Shown here: positions 35,522 through 45,644 of the stretch, one piece after another
Layout: the number at the start of each line of letters is the position of its first letter
Position numbering within the stretch: position 1 is the first letter of the stretch
Origin: Mastigamoeba balamuthi
Lineage: Eukaryota; Evosea; Mastigamoebida; Mastigamoebidae
Assembly (NCBI GenBank): GCA_902651635.1
Contig: CACRSC010000015.1
Coordinates: 218,985 to 282,984, forward strand
DNA: 64,000 nucleotides
Direction of reading: 5' to 3'
Notes under the pieces: model-generated
Seen by the model: the letters and a program-made list of their open reading frames with translations, nothing else
Database searches by the model: none
Told to the model about the DNA's origin: nothing
Translations under genes and position numbers: made by a program

Positions 35522-35907
35522 GAGGGCGTCGTGTGCGTGTGTGCGGGGTTGGCAAAAAAAGGTGGGCGATCTCTTTCGCGGGAAATTCAAACTGGGTTAG
35601 GTTTTTCCGCTGCGTATCTTGTGAATCGTGTCAAAAAACCCAACCTCCCACCTTTCATTTTTCTGCCAGCGGTCTTGGTTCCAATACCGATAGCTTCCTG
35701 AGATCGACCGGGTATGCATGCCTTGGGGGTGAGAATCGCGTTTCCCCGACTTTTAACTGTTCAGTTGACCGCGCGCAGGGGGAACGGAAACAGGGGAACA
35801 TGGATCCGATAGGATAACGAGAACTGCGTTGGCTATCCTTAGGCGATCGAGTCTGATGCGTGGAGCGCCCAGATTAAGGCCGCTGCCGCATTCTCTTTCT
35901 CTCACCT
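35522..35907. promoter_or_regulatory. RhoGAP promoter with E2F-like palindrome
   Basis: TTTCGCGGGAAA at 35574-35585 is a match to the E2F/DP consensus (TTTSSCGC on both strands) about 55 bases before the RhoGAP start. The remaining 300 bases up to the next gene hold no recognised feature. Confidence 0.45.
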
Positions 35908-36617
35908 TCAGAAGCGGACAAGGAACTGCGCAATGGCCGCACCGAGAGCGGCGAGCACGGACCACTGAGCCGCGCTGCTGCCGTTGCAGTACGTGGTGTT
36001 GCAGCCTGTTCGTGCGCGCAACAAACGTTCCCCCGGGTGTGAGTATCGGCGTCAGCAGGCATTGCCCACACACGAACACCCCACCAAACAGTCCGATATT
36101 TCGGGATGGGGGGTGTGGGTGGTGTGGGGTGAGGGCATTCGAGAGCAGAGCCGCAGGCGCACCGGCAGAGAGGCACGAGTAGTGGTACATGTAGTAGGGG
36201 CCGTTGCTGTAGCAGTCGAACTTCTCGAGGCAGTGGCCCATGGCCTCGTAGCACTCGCAGATGCTGCTGTTGAGGCCCTGCGCGCAGCCAAGCAAGCGAC
36301 GCCACCAGGTGCACACCGCGCAGCACAGCGCACCACCACAGGAGAGGGGTCAGAGACGCGGTCAGAAAAACAGCGGCGGCGGTGCGGGCGACGTGCCTTG
36401 GAGCAGGCGAGGTGGTCGATGCCGCACTTCCTGGCGCCCCACGGGTCGCAGGCAGCGAGGGCGCCGACAGTGACTGCACGGCGGGTTCGGTCAGTTAGTT
36501 ACAAGAAAAAAAGACCGTGGCAGAAGAAACACGACGGCCGCGGGGGGTAGCGACGTGGGGGCGGTGGAGGGCAGGGGACGCACGGAGGGCGACGAGGGCG
36601 AGGACGGCGATCTTCAT
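35908..36617 (-). CDS. Small Cys-rich secreted protein, probably GPI-anchored
   Basis: Exons 36617-36584, 36473-36397, 36277-36163 and 36005-35908 give 107 residues. A signal peptide (MKIAVLALVALLTVGALAA) is followed by about 65 residues with ten Cys (for example CECYEAMGHCLEKFDCY). NGSSAAQ then precedes a hydrophobic C-terminus (SVLAALGAAIAQFLV), the pattern of a GPI-anchor signal. The second intron appears to use a GC donor (AAG followed by GCACGT); a GT alternative further on would add an unlikely Arg-rich insert. No family was recognised. Surface or extracellular location is inferred from the two terminal signals. Confidence 0.6.
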
Positions 36618-37023
36618 GTCTGGTCTCTCGGAGGGGCGCTGCTGAATGGAGTGAGCGAAGTGAAAAAACCTCACCGGTGTGCTGACGTAACCGATTTCGT
36701 CAACCCAGTTCCGGTCACAGCCAGTCGCACGACCCCTTTCTCATCGCACTTCGCGCAGCCCTTGCATGCGCAGTCAGCGATGAGGCAGGGGAGCGGAGCC
36801 ACCAATCCCAGGAGATCCCCTCAGATCAGATTTGTCCTCAAAGATCGCATGTGGCAAAAAAAATCTTCCACAAGCAAAGTGGACCGAAACTTGCGCGCAC
36901 CAGATTTATCCGGGTGAGTCCTAGTGAACCGGGGATACCAATTTATCGCGCGCGGGGTCCCGCGTACACCGGGCGCCCGCCCCGGGGCACCCCCCGCACT
37001 GACGCCCGTTCGTGCGGCGCAGA
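36618..37023. promoter_or_regulatory. Divergent region between the Cys-rich protein and CAF1
   Basis: Roughly 400 bases between genes transcribed apart. An AATTTATCGCGCGCGGGG stretch lies about 75 bases before the CAF1 start, similar to other W-rich/CGCG motifs in the window. No gene was seen. Confidence 0.4.
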
Positions 37024-38430
37024 ATGGGTTCCGAGAAGACGCGGTTTGACGAGAGCTGCATCAAAGAGGTTTGGGCGTCGAACCTCGCCGAGGAGATGCA
37101 GGTCATCCGGGAGCTCGTGGACAAGTACCCCTACGTCGCGATGGTCCGCTGTTTTCCCCCCGCGCCCCCCGTTTCTAACCTGAGCGCCCGCGCACTCCCC
37201 CCATTCGAATTCAAATCGAAATATCAAATTGCCGGAAGAAACAGCATTTTCTTATGTGTGTGCGTGGGCGTGGGTGTCTTGTAGACAAATACAACTAACC
37301 CAAGCACGAGGGGGGCCCCGCGCAGGACACCGAGTTCCCGGGGGTCGTCGTCAGGCCCGTTGGCACGTTCAAGAGCACGGAGGAGTACCATTTCCAGACA
37401 CTGCGGTGCAACGTCGACCTGCTGAAGATCATACAGCTCGGAGTCACCTTCGCCGACGAGAAGGGCAACCTCCCCCCGGGCGTCAGCACGTGGCAGTTCA
37501 ACTTCAAGTTCAACCTCAAGTGCACAGCCCCCCTCCTCCACCGCCGTCCTCCTCCGGCCCAGTCACCTCCCCTTTTTTTTCTTTCTCTGCAACTTTATTG
37601 TCATTCTTTCTTCCAGGGAGCAAAAAGAACTACAGCACAGCAGCCACTCAACACAAAGCGGGACAGGGCGGACATGTACGCGATGGACAGCATCGAGCTG
37701 CTGACGAGGTCGGGCATCGACTTCAACAAGCACCAGTCGCTGGGGATAGACGTCGCGACGTTCGGCGAGCTGCTGACGTCGTCTGGCCTCGTCCTGAACC
37801 CCTCGATCAAGTGGATCTCGTTCCACAGCGGCTACGACTTCGGGTACCTGGTCAAGGTAGCTCCCCCTGCCTCTCTCCGTCGCAGCAGGGGGCGCGCGTA
37901 GCATGCGGGTAACGAGTACGCATCCCTCGCGCAGGTCCTGACTTGCCAGGCGCTGCCGTTTGAGGAGGCGGACTTCTACGAGCTTGTCCAGACGTACTTC
38001 CCTTGCTTCTACGACATCAAGTACCTCATGGCCATGTCGCGCAACATGAAGGGCGGGCTGCAAGACCTCGCCGAGCACCTCGAGGTCACCTCCCCGACCA
38101 ACAGCGCACTTTGCGGCTCTCTGCTGCTGGTTTCTCAATGTGGCGGAGCACACCACACAGGTCGAGAGGATCGGGCCGCAACACCAGGCCGGGAGCGACG
38201 CGCTGCTGACGTGCATCCTGTTCTTCAAGATGCGCAAGGTGTTCTTCGAGGACCGCATCGACGACTCGAGGTTTGTCGGGGTGTTCTACGGGCTGAGCGG
38301 ACCGTCGTCGACGCCTAATTCGTCGAGCCAACCGTTCGTGGTGCAGCAGGACCCCTCTGCCGCGCACCATCTAGTCTATTTCAACTCTGCCCACCCGCCG
38401 GTCTTGTCGGACTCGGGCAGTGGTCTGTAA
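37024..38430 (+). CDS. CNOT7: CCR4-NOT deadenylase subunit CAF1/POP2
   Basis: Exons 37024-37143, 37326-37519, 37667-37856, 37935-38084 and 38161-38430 give 307 residues (human CNOT7 has 285). This DEDD-family 3' exonuclease removes poly(A) tails as part of CCR4-NOT. The catalytic acids are present: DTEFPG (Asp and Glu), the Asp in HSGYDFGYL, and DIKYL, plus the conserved His region RIGPQHQAGSD. WQFNFKFNL and FFEDRIDD are family-typical. Introns sit between well-conserved blocks; intron 2 (147 bases) holds a long T-rich run. The extra length is a low-complexity C-terminus. It is the only mRNA-decay enzyme in the window. Confidence 0.97.
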
Positions 38431-38621
38431 GAAATGCATCGGATCCTTTCCCTTCCGCGCGCCAGAAAAGAAAAACCCCGACAAAAAGCATAAAAGCAGA
38501 AAAGATTTTTTCAAGCGGCGGGTGCCCGTTTCCCAGGGGTGAGGATCTTTCCTATGAACAGAGCGAGGGTCGTGCAGGCACAATTCAGTCAGAGGCATGC
38601 GGCATTCACGTCCAGCAGCAT

Positions 38622-39699
38622 TCACCCCCAGAGGAATTCGAGGTGGCCCGGCGGGATGTTGTCCGGGCTTATGCAGCCGCTGTGTTCCACGTACCGCAGC
38701 GTCCCGCCCCTGGACTCGGCCAGGGAGTTGAGGGTCTTCATGTCCTGCTCGGAGAGGGCAGGGCCCGCGAGTGCTGCCACATTCTCCCTGATGCGCTCGC
38801 ACTGCACGCTCTTGGCCAGCACGCTGGTCCCGCGCTGGATGCCCCAGCGCAGCAGCACCTGCGCGGGCGTCACCCCACGCATGCGCGCAATGCCCGAGAC
38901 GGTCGGGTCGTCGAGCAACTCCACGTCGCCGGGCCTCTTGTGCGGGCGGTCGCCAGAGCCCAGCGACGAGTACCCAGTGACGTGCACGCCGTGCGTGTAG
39001 CAGAAGTCGACCAGCTCGCGCTGAGGGAGGTACGGGTGCAGCTCGACCTGGTTGACAGCCACAGGCACGCTCGCCTCAAGCAGCAGCGCCGAGAGGTTGC
39101 GCACGCTGAAGTTGGCGACGCCTATGTTGCGCACGAGGCCCTCGTCGACGAGAGCCTCCATGGCGTGCCACGTCTCGGCGACGGGGACCGAGAGCATGTC
39201 GTACGGCTCTATCGGCGTCTGGTGGCCCTTCCTGTGGGGCGCAGTGGTGAGCACGGGTGCCCCGACGTCGCAGCCGAGGCGTGCTTGAGGGCGTAGGGCC
39301 AGTGCATCAGGTAGAGGTCGAGGTACTCGAGGCCGAGCGCCTCGAGAGACCGGAGGCAGGCGGCGCGCACGTCACGGGCCGAGTGCGAGTCGTTCCACAG
39401 CTTGGACGTCACGAACACGTCCTCGCGACGCACGATGGAGCCGGGAGCGTTGAAGACGCGTAGCAGTGCCTCGCCGACCTCGGCCTCGTTCTTGTAGACG
39501 GCGGCACAGTCGATGCTCCGGTAGCCGGCAGTCTCGAGGGCGAACCTGCAGCAAAAGAGGACCCGTTGGGAAAAAGCGGAAAAGGAGTGCAGCGAGCTCA
39601 CTTGACCGCTGCTCCGACGACTCCCGGCGAGGACTTCCACGTCCCGAGGCCGAGCGCGGGGATGTAATCGCCGCTGGCGAGGCGGAAACCTGTACTCAT
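38622..39699 (-). CDS. Aldo-keto reductase
   Basis: Exons 39699-39602, 39545-39267 and 39231-38622 give 328 residues forming a TIM barrel. The catalytic tetrad is visible: Asp and Tyr in [11 protein letters not shown], Lys in VTSKLWN and His in [16 protein letters not shown] and [12 protein letters not shown] are family signatures, and [14 protein letters not shown] near the C-terminus binds the NADPH phosphate. The substrate cannot be told from sequence; carbonyl and sugar aldehydes are common for the family. The second intron is only 35 bases (GTCGGG..CACAG). Its start codon is eight bases from an ATG on the other strand and 80 bases from the more likely start of the neighbouring gene, so the two genes share one promoter region. 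Confidence 0.95.
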
Positions 39700-39778
39700 C
39701 GGTGCAATGAAGAAATTGGGCAAGTATCTGCCCAGGCGGACGGAGATTCACATATCCGCAGGCACAAGATACCCGCGG
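39700..39778. promoter_or_regulatory. Compact bidirectional promoter
   Basis: Only 79 bases separate the aldo-keto reductase start (39699, minus) from the preferred start of the F-box gene (39779, plus). Contains AAGTATCTGCC and CACATATCCGC, variants of the ATATC-type motif common upstream of genes here. An in-frame ATG at 39707 could extend the plus-strand protein but would place the two start codons eight bases apart. Confidence 0.4.
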
Positions 39779-40720
39779 ATGGCCTGTGATAACGCACTCT
39801 TCGACAGCGTAGATGAGCCGGTTCTCGAGCACATCATCCACTACGCGGCGCTGATGTCCAACGGGTTCCTCTGGTGCGCCCCTCTCGGCCGGTCCCTCCC
39901 CGCGCCCCCCCTGTCTCTGACCCCCCCTCAGGTGGTCGTACGCCGCGGTGTGCCGCCGATGGCGCGACGCGAGCAGGAGAGCGCTGGCGGGCGAGGTGGC
40001 CCTGAGGCCCGTGTGGGGGCGGCACAGCACGCACGTCGACGTGTCGCCGTGCCGAACCGTCGCGGCTCGGCAGGACCCCGAGGCGAACTTCGACAAGGCA
40101 GTCGTGGCCCTCCACCACGCGCTGCCCCCCTCGTGCCCCTACTTCGAGGTCCGCGTAGGCCTCACGACTCGGGTACCAAATCCAGTTCCCCAACCGCTCT
40201 TTTTATTGGGAAAATGCAGTCAGTCCCTGTTTCAGCACTTCTCTCTCTCGCCCCCCACTTTGGAAATACCTTCCTCCAACCGCCAGGCTTCGTGGCACTT
40301 CCCACCGCACGGCTTCGCATTGAGATCTCTGGCACCATACGGCAATCACAGCCAGCGTGGAGTTCGTACTCACTCCCCAGCAACTCCGCGAAGCTCTGGG
40401 CAGGGTCGATACGGATGAGGTTCTCCGAGCAGGTCCCCGACGACATCGAGGCGCGCGAGGACATCGCGCGGAGCAGCACCATCACGGACCGCGAGCTCAG
40501 GAGGGGCGACAGGCTCGGCCTGCTGCTCGACTCGCGTGGCCGCAGTCTGTACTACCTCAACGGCAAGTTCTTCCGGCGCGAGAGGCTCGCGGAGCGCGTG
40601 CGGGCGGGGGTGCCGCTCTACGGCCTCGCGGACCTGTTCGGGCGCGCGTTCCAGGCTGAGCTGGTCTGGGTCACCATCCCTCCCGAGTCCCCGGAAGAAG
40701 CCTCGCAGTTGTACACGTGA
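39779..40720 (+). CDS. F-box-like protein with a Neuralized/SPRY-type domain
   Basis: Exons 39779-39873, 39932-40154 and 40352-40720 give 228 residues. The N-terminus ([18 protein letters not shown], then [18 protein letters not shown] rebuilt across intron 1) has the shape of an F-box, with the VCRRWR signature. The C-terminal part has [14 protein letters not shown] and a run ending [19 protein letters not shown], then [19 protein letters not shown], which matches Neuralized homology repeats, a SPRY-like protein-binding fold. Such a pair would act as a substrate adaptor of a ubiquitin ligase. The acceptor of intron 2 is uncertain (several CAG sites keep frame), and both domain calls are from pattern, so other SPRY-like folds are possible. 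Confidence 0.65.
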   Translation: MACDNALFDSVDEPVLEHIIHYAALMSNGFLWCAPLGRSLPAPPLSLTPPQVVVRRGVPPMARREQESAGGRGGPEARVGAAQHARRRVAVPNRRGSAGPRGELRQGSRGPPPRAAPLVPLLRGPRRPHDSGTKSSSPTALFIGKMQSVPVSALLSLAPHFGNTFLQPPGFVALPTARLRIEISGTIRQSQPAWSSYSLPSNSAKLWAGSIRMRFSEQVPDDIEAREDIARSSTITDRELRRGDRLGLLLDSRGRSLYYLNGKFFRRERLAERVRAGVPLYGLADLFGRAFQAELVWVTIPPESPEEASQLYT

Positions 40721-40827
40721 TGCTCCGAAGAGAACTTCCGCTGGGAAGATATCGGCCCGCAGATTTTGCGGCCTCGTGCTTATTTGTGCGTCAATATCGC
40801 AACCAATCAAAAACCGCCGCTGTTCAA

Positions 40828-41830
40828 ATGTGGCAGAGATCAGTACGGCGCCGTGTGTCGGCGGCGCGAGCGTCTGCGCGCGCCCAGGAGCTCGACATCC
40901 CCGAGCTGCCGTCCGACAGCAGTGTCTCCGACTCAGACACCGGCGTCACAGACTACGAATCCGAGACGGGCGCCCGCTACGTGCGCCTCCTCCGCACCAC
41001 CCCCAACTCCCGCGCGCGCTCGCACCCCGCGCCAGCCTCTCTCACAGGCGCCCGTCGCCCCGGGACAGGTCGTAAACGAGGGTAAATCGAAGGTGTGGGT
41101 GGCAAACGTGGAGAGCGCGGTCGAGTACGAGCACGAGGGCGTCGAGTACACAGAGCGCTCCATCAGGGAGCTGCGCACGGCCGTGGCGGCGAACCCCTCG
41201 CTCGCGTCGCGCACGGTGCACTGGAGCGCCGCCATCGCCCGCGCGTCGCGCGTCGCGGCGTCGCACGCGGCGGCGGTGGCGACGCCGATGACGTGGGCGC
41301 AGGCCGCGGTCGTCGTCGTCGTGGGCCTCGTCGTGCTGATACTCTCGCCGGCGCTGTGGAACGCTGCCGTGTGCTCGCGGAGCACGCTGGGCGCGCACGA
41401 GGCCGCGCGGCACGGGTGCGTGGCGGCGCTGAATGCCATGGGCGACGAGCAGCTCAGGGTCCTGGGCGTCGAGACGCCGCTGCACTCTGCCGCGCGCGCG
41501 GGCCAGCTCGAGGCGGCGCTCGTGCTGCTCAAGCGTGACAATGAGGCCCTGCGATCGACTCGCTCGCCGCTGGGCCAGACGCCGCTGCACGTGGCGGCCG
41601 CCGCGGGGTACGCCCAGATGGTCTCGATGCTGCTGTCGTACGGCGCCAACGCCGACGCCAAGGACGTCTACGGCAGGACCCCCATCCTGCTGGCCCACAG
41701 GGCCGACGTGATCGCCGTGCTCGCCCCGTGGTCCAACCGAGAGAAGGCCGCGGCCGCCCCGGGCCCCGCCCCCAAGACGGTGCAGAACGCCCTCAAGGCC
41801 GACAACGCAGACGCCGCCCGCACCACTTGA
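40828..41830 (+). CDS. Membrane protein with C-terminal ankyrin repeats
   Basis: Exons 40828-40980 and 41048-41830 give 311 residues. The N-terminal 50 residues hold an acidic Ser/Asp stretch (SDSSVSDSDTGVTDYESE). A single membrane span (AAVVVVVGLVVLILSPALW) lies near residues 132-152. After it come about three ankyrin repeats: ETPLHSAARAGQLEAALVLL, GQTPLHVAAAAGYAQMVSML and GRTPILLAHRADVIAVL. Without a signal peptide the topology is open. The function is unknown; ankyrin repeats bind other proteins. The intron was placed by phase agreement and its strong TCTCTCACAG acceptor. A CCAAT box (40800-40807) lies just before the start codon. Confidence 0.8.
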
Positions 41831-41983
41831 GTTTGCACCCGACGGGCCACTTTGTATTGGCGGCATAAATCCCGAGTTATCAAATTGACAGCAAACCGGT
41901 ATTCGTCTCAACGCGGCTGCCGTCCAGCCCTCCCCTCCCCGCGCCGCCTCTGGGCACGCCGCAGGGCTGGCGGGGGCAGTCGC

Positions 41984-42578
41984 TCAGAGCTCGCGCTGCG
42001 CGGCCTCGGGCTCGCCGAGCGAGAGGACGAGCTTGCTCTGCTCGCCCCTGTACGGGCGCGAGACGGTGAAGTGCTGCAGCTGCACGGGGCTGTGCACGCC
42101 CTCGAACGGCGCCGGCAGCGTCACCTCCTCCCCCGACGCGGTCCACACCTTGACCGACGCGATGAACGACGTGAACGTCGCGCTCCCTGCGCGCAATACG
42201 CGTCGGCCGGTGCGAGTGGCGGACAAAAGGACGGGGGGGGGGGAGGGCGGACCCTCGGTGTGCGTCCTCTGCTCGAAGGTGTACGAGTCCTCGGGCGCGA
42301 TCTTGGTGGCGTCGCGCTCGGTGGTGCCGTCGGGCCTCTCGTAGACGACCTCGACAGCGATGGGCTGCGCGCCAGTCGAGGGCATTGGGCGTTGGGCAGA
42401 CGTCAGAAGCGCCAACAAGGAGGCGGCCAGCAGACGGCCAAGGCCGAGGGAGGCGTGCCTCGCTCAGCGGGTTGTGGATGACGGCCGAGTAGACATCCCT
42501 CGGGGCTACGACGCCGCCAACGGCCGAGGCACAGGCTGCGAGCGCGATCAGCGCGATGAAAAGCACGGGCTTGGGCAT
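41984..42578 (-). CDS. Small secreted protein, unknown
   Basis: Exons 42578-42459, 42364-42253 and 42186-41984 give 144 residues. A clear signal peptide (KPVLFIALIALAACASA) precedes an all-beta-looking body (VYSAVIHNPLSEPIAVEVVY, SATFTSFIASVKVWT) resembling an immunoglobulin-like sandwich. No membrane span follows, so it may be luminal or secreted; the C-terminus QREL is a weak candidate for an ER-retrieval signal. Intron 1 appears to have a GC donor (GAG followed by GCACGC), since a GT donor would insert an unlikely peptide. I do not recognise the family. Confidence 0.65.
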
Positions 42579-42952
42579 GGAAAAGGTGTGGGTGTGGTGC
42601 TGATATCAGCAAATATCTCTGACGTGTTGCGCTGACACAAGCCGCCAGGTCCACGTCACGAGGATGGGTCAGAGAAGAGGCGGTTCAGGTTGCCACTTAG
42701 CTGCTTGGCCTTGTTACTCAGCGCACGGCCCGGAGGGTGGAAACCTGATGGATAGGCACACAATACAGTCAGACACGCGGGGGACGCGACACACAAACAT
42801 CGGGATCGCCCAGTGTTCACGCACAATCACACACTCCTTCAGCTCCAGCATCGCCTGCGATCACCAAGATCCGACGTGAAATACTCAACTGTGATTTTTG
42901 GCGCGCGTTCAAAAAGCAAAACAAGAAAAGCCCACACGGACCGCCGTCCTCC
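42579..42952. promoter_or_regulatory. Divergent region between a secreted protein and PLK4
   Basis: GAGATATTTGCTGATATCAG (minus strand, about 42597-42616) lies close to the secreted-protein start. On the PLK4 side TTTTTGGCGCGCG at 42895-42907 contains the E2F consensus TTTGGCGC about 50 bases before the ATG, which would suit a cell-cycle gene. No other gene was seen. Confidence 0.45.
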
Positions 42953-45366
42953 ATGGGCGAATACCCGCGCAGCATCGACGGGTACGAGGTGCTCTCCGCC
43001 ATCGGCTCCGGCGGCTACGGCACGGTCTACGAGGCGCGCGTGCGCTCCACCGGCGAGCCCGTCGCCCTCAAACTCGTGCGCAGCACTCCCCGCCCTCAGC
43101 CCCAGAACAGCACAGAAGAGCGCAGTGGAGCAGAGCAGAGCAGAGCAGAGCAGAGCACAGCACAGCACAGCAGAGCACAGCACAGCACAGCACAGCAGAC
43201 CACAGCACAACACGACAGCAGTGCCGCTATGGACACGCACCTGATGCTGCCCGCGCAGGTGCCCAAGAAGAGGATCTTCGAGGAGGGGCTGCGGGAGAGG
43301 GTGAGGAACGAGGCCCAGCTGCACCTCTCGCTGCGCCACGGGCGCGTCCTCGCCATGCGCGCGTTCTTCGAGGACGAGCGCCACGTGTTCCTCGTCCTCG
43401 AGCTCTGCAGGGCGCGTGTGGGCTGTGGAGTGGGGGGCAGGCCTCCTTGGGAGGGCGTGGCAGGGGCAGGTCCTCGCGGAGACCGCTGACTGACTCGGGG
43501 GGACCCCGGTGCGCCCAGGGAGGGGACCTGAAGAGGTGGCTGAGGCGCAAGGGGGGCTCGTGCTCGGAGGCTGAGGCGCGGCACGTGCTGGCGCAGCTGG
43601 CGGACGGCCTCTGCTACCTCCACGAGCAGGCCAGGGTCATACACCGAGGCACGCCGGCACCCGCCATCCGTCTCTGTGTCGCAGCGTTGCGGTGTCGCAG
43701 TGTCGCAGTGTCGCAGTTCCGCACTGCCGCACTGCCTCGTTGTCTCAATGCGCACTGCTTCTCATGGCGCTTGCCGTGCCTCCCACCTCTGTCTCAACTG
43801 GCACTCGCGTTGTGCGTCTGCAGACCTGAAGCTGTCGAACATACTACTGGCCGAGGACGGCAGCATCGTGAGTACCGAGAGCGCGTGTGTGCTGCTTTAA
43901 GACCATCCCATGCCTGATCGCTGCGGCCCTGGGGTGCAGAGGATCGCTGACTTCGGGCTCGCCGTGAGGGTCGGCGAGGGCGCGGAGGCCGAGCAGAAGA
44001 CTCTCTGCGGCACCCCCAACTTCATCTCCCCGTGAGCCTCTCTCTGACATCGTGCCTCACGTCCGTCCTCGCGACGTCCTGACGGTCCTGCGCTTCCGCG
44101 AACACGGCAGCGAGGTGATGCAGCGCAAGCCGTATGGGTTCGAGAGGGACATCTGGTCCGTCGGCGTCGTGATGTGCGTGCTGCTGACGGGCAAGACGGC
44201 GCAGCCGCCCGCGGGCTGCCTGCCACCCCTGGTCGCGGACCTCGTCTCCCGCGCGCTCGCGCCCGAGCCGCACCGGAGGCCCAGCGCGAGGGCGCTGTCT
44301 CGGCACCCGTGGGTCCGCTACCCCTCGTCGCCCATCTCGACCGCGCGGCTGCCGCGCGGCCTGCGGCACGAGACGAGGGCCGGGGAGGTCTGCGTCTCGG
44401 ACGGCGGCGCAGTGCGCGTGAGGCTCAACGCCGAGCCGCAGAGGACGTACGTCGTCTGCCAGGGAGGCGAGAGGGTGCGCGTCGTCCACGCCGCATCTGG
44501 CAGCGTCGTCTCGGAGGCGCGGTGGGACCGGCTCGACGCGCGCACCGCGAGCGTCTACTGTTACGCTGCACAGTTTGTCGACGTCGTTCGCTCGCGCACC
44601 GCGAAGGTTCTGCGCCTCCTCCTCTTCACCGGCGGGGCCCTCGGTGTCGCTCACACCCGTGCCGCGGGCGCAGGTCACGTACTACGCAGAGGCGTGCAAA
44701 GGAAGCCTGATGGAGAGCGGCAACGAGTTCAAGGCGGTGTTCCCCGGGGGCGTCGTCGCCATGTACGACATCGCGCGCTCGAGGTGGTCTCTGTCGCCGC
44801 CGATGCCCGACGGCCAGTCAGAGGCCGCGCTCGTCGCCCGCGCCGAGGAGTGCTACGCCAAGTGCGTGGCCTTCGAGAGGGCCGCCACCGAGGCCGACCT
44901 GCCCCTTGTCGTTTGTAGCAAGCCCCGCGAGGCGCGATCGTCGTCGTCGTCGTCGTCAGCGTCAGCGTCTCCTGGCAAGCCGGCGGCCCCGAGGGAACCA
45001 GAGAAGCTGCCCAGCCCGGGCCCGAGCCTCGGCGCCGTCGTGGGCATCGCGCAGAAAGAGAACGACCCCCGGGCGGCCAACGCGAATCAGAGCGCCGACG
45101 CCCCGTCGCTGGGGACGGACTTTGGGTCGCTGGGGACGCTGACTGGCGAGGTGCCCTCGTTCGTCAAGGGCGTCGGGTGGGCTCTCAGGACCAGGGGCGG
45201 CGAGACCGACGTACTGTGCGCCGATGGCACGCGCGTCGTGGTGCGGGGCACTGGCGTCGACGTCACAGTGCGCGGGAGCGAGGCTGCGACTTCGTACCGC
45301 ATCGGGGACCAGCACATGCCACGATTCGTCCGTGACGTGTGCGACAGGCTTCGACAACGAACGTGA
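42953..45366 (+). CDS. PLK4: Polo-like kinase 4
   Basis: Exons 42953-43075, 43259-43411, 43519-43648, 43824-43867, 43940-44031, 44111-44606 and 44674-45366 give 576 residues. PLK4 starts centriole and basal-body duplication. The kinase domain (about residues 10-246) has IGSGGYGTVY, the Lys in VALKLV, HRDLKLSN, DFGLA and CGTPNFISPEV; its C-lobe is about 25 residues shorter than usual. The cryptic polo box (about 257-420) is recognisable by LRHETRAGEVCVSDGG and AAQFVDVVRSRTAKVTYYAE, and the C-terminal polo box 3 (about 505-572) by FVKGVGWALRTRGGE, ADGTRVVV and MPRFVRDVCDRL. This three-polo-box layout separates PLK4 from PLK1-3. Intron 3 must use a GC donor for HRDLKLSN to be intact; intron 2 may also. 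Confidence 0.92.
43125..43222 (+). repeat. AGCAG/AGCAC microsatellite inside PLK4 intron 1
   Basis: About 100 bases of imperfect five-base units (GAGCA, CAGCA). It lies wholly within the 183-base first intron of PLK4 and accounts for its length. Read through, it would encode a Gln/Ser/Ala run, but removing it joins VALKL directly to VPKKR as in other PLK4 proteins. Confidence 0.9.
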
Positions 45367-45644
45367 GGAAGCCGTGTGACGCTGCAGCAGTAGTGGAGGT
45401 ACAACACCACCAGCGCGCGTATGCGTAGATCACATCCAATACAAGGAGCTGTGTATTCAATCTCGCCAATTCAATTGCAGAATCTTTTCGTTTTTCAATT
45501 CCTGACCAAGAGCATGCATTACCTATGAGTCTCGCATGTTGAACTGATGCTGCTGTTGCATTTCCATAGTCGTTTGGAGCCTTTGAACTCGCACTCAGCT
45601 CACCCCCTTGCATGCCGTCTTTCATTGGGAGTGCGGTGCCGTTT

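Noticed and set aside
41984-42578. Calling the small secreted protein a TRAP (translocon-associated) subunit
   Set aside because: It has a signal peptide and beta-rich body but no membrane span, and the sequence does not follow TRAP alpha or beta motifs.
43076-43258. Reading PLK4 through the AGCAG/AGCAC repeat as a Gln/Ser-rich insert
   Set aside because: The segment starts with GTGCGC and ends with CCCGCGCAG. Removing it restores the conserved kinase N-lobe.
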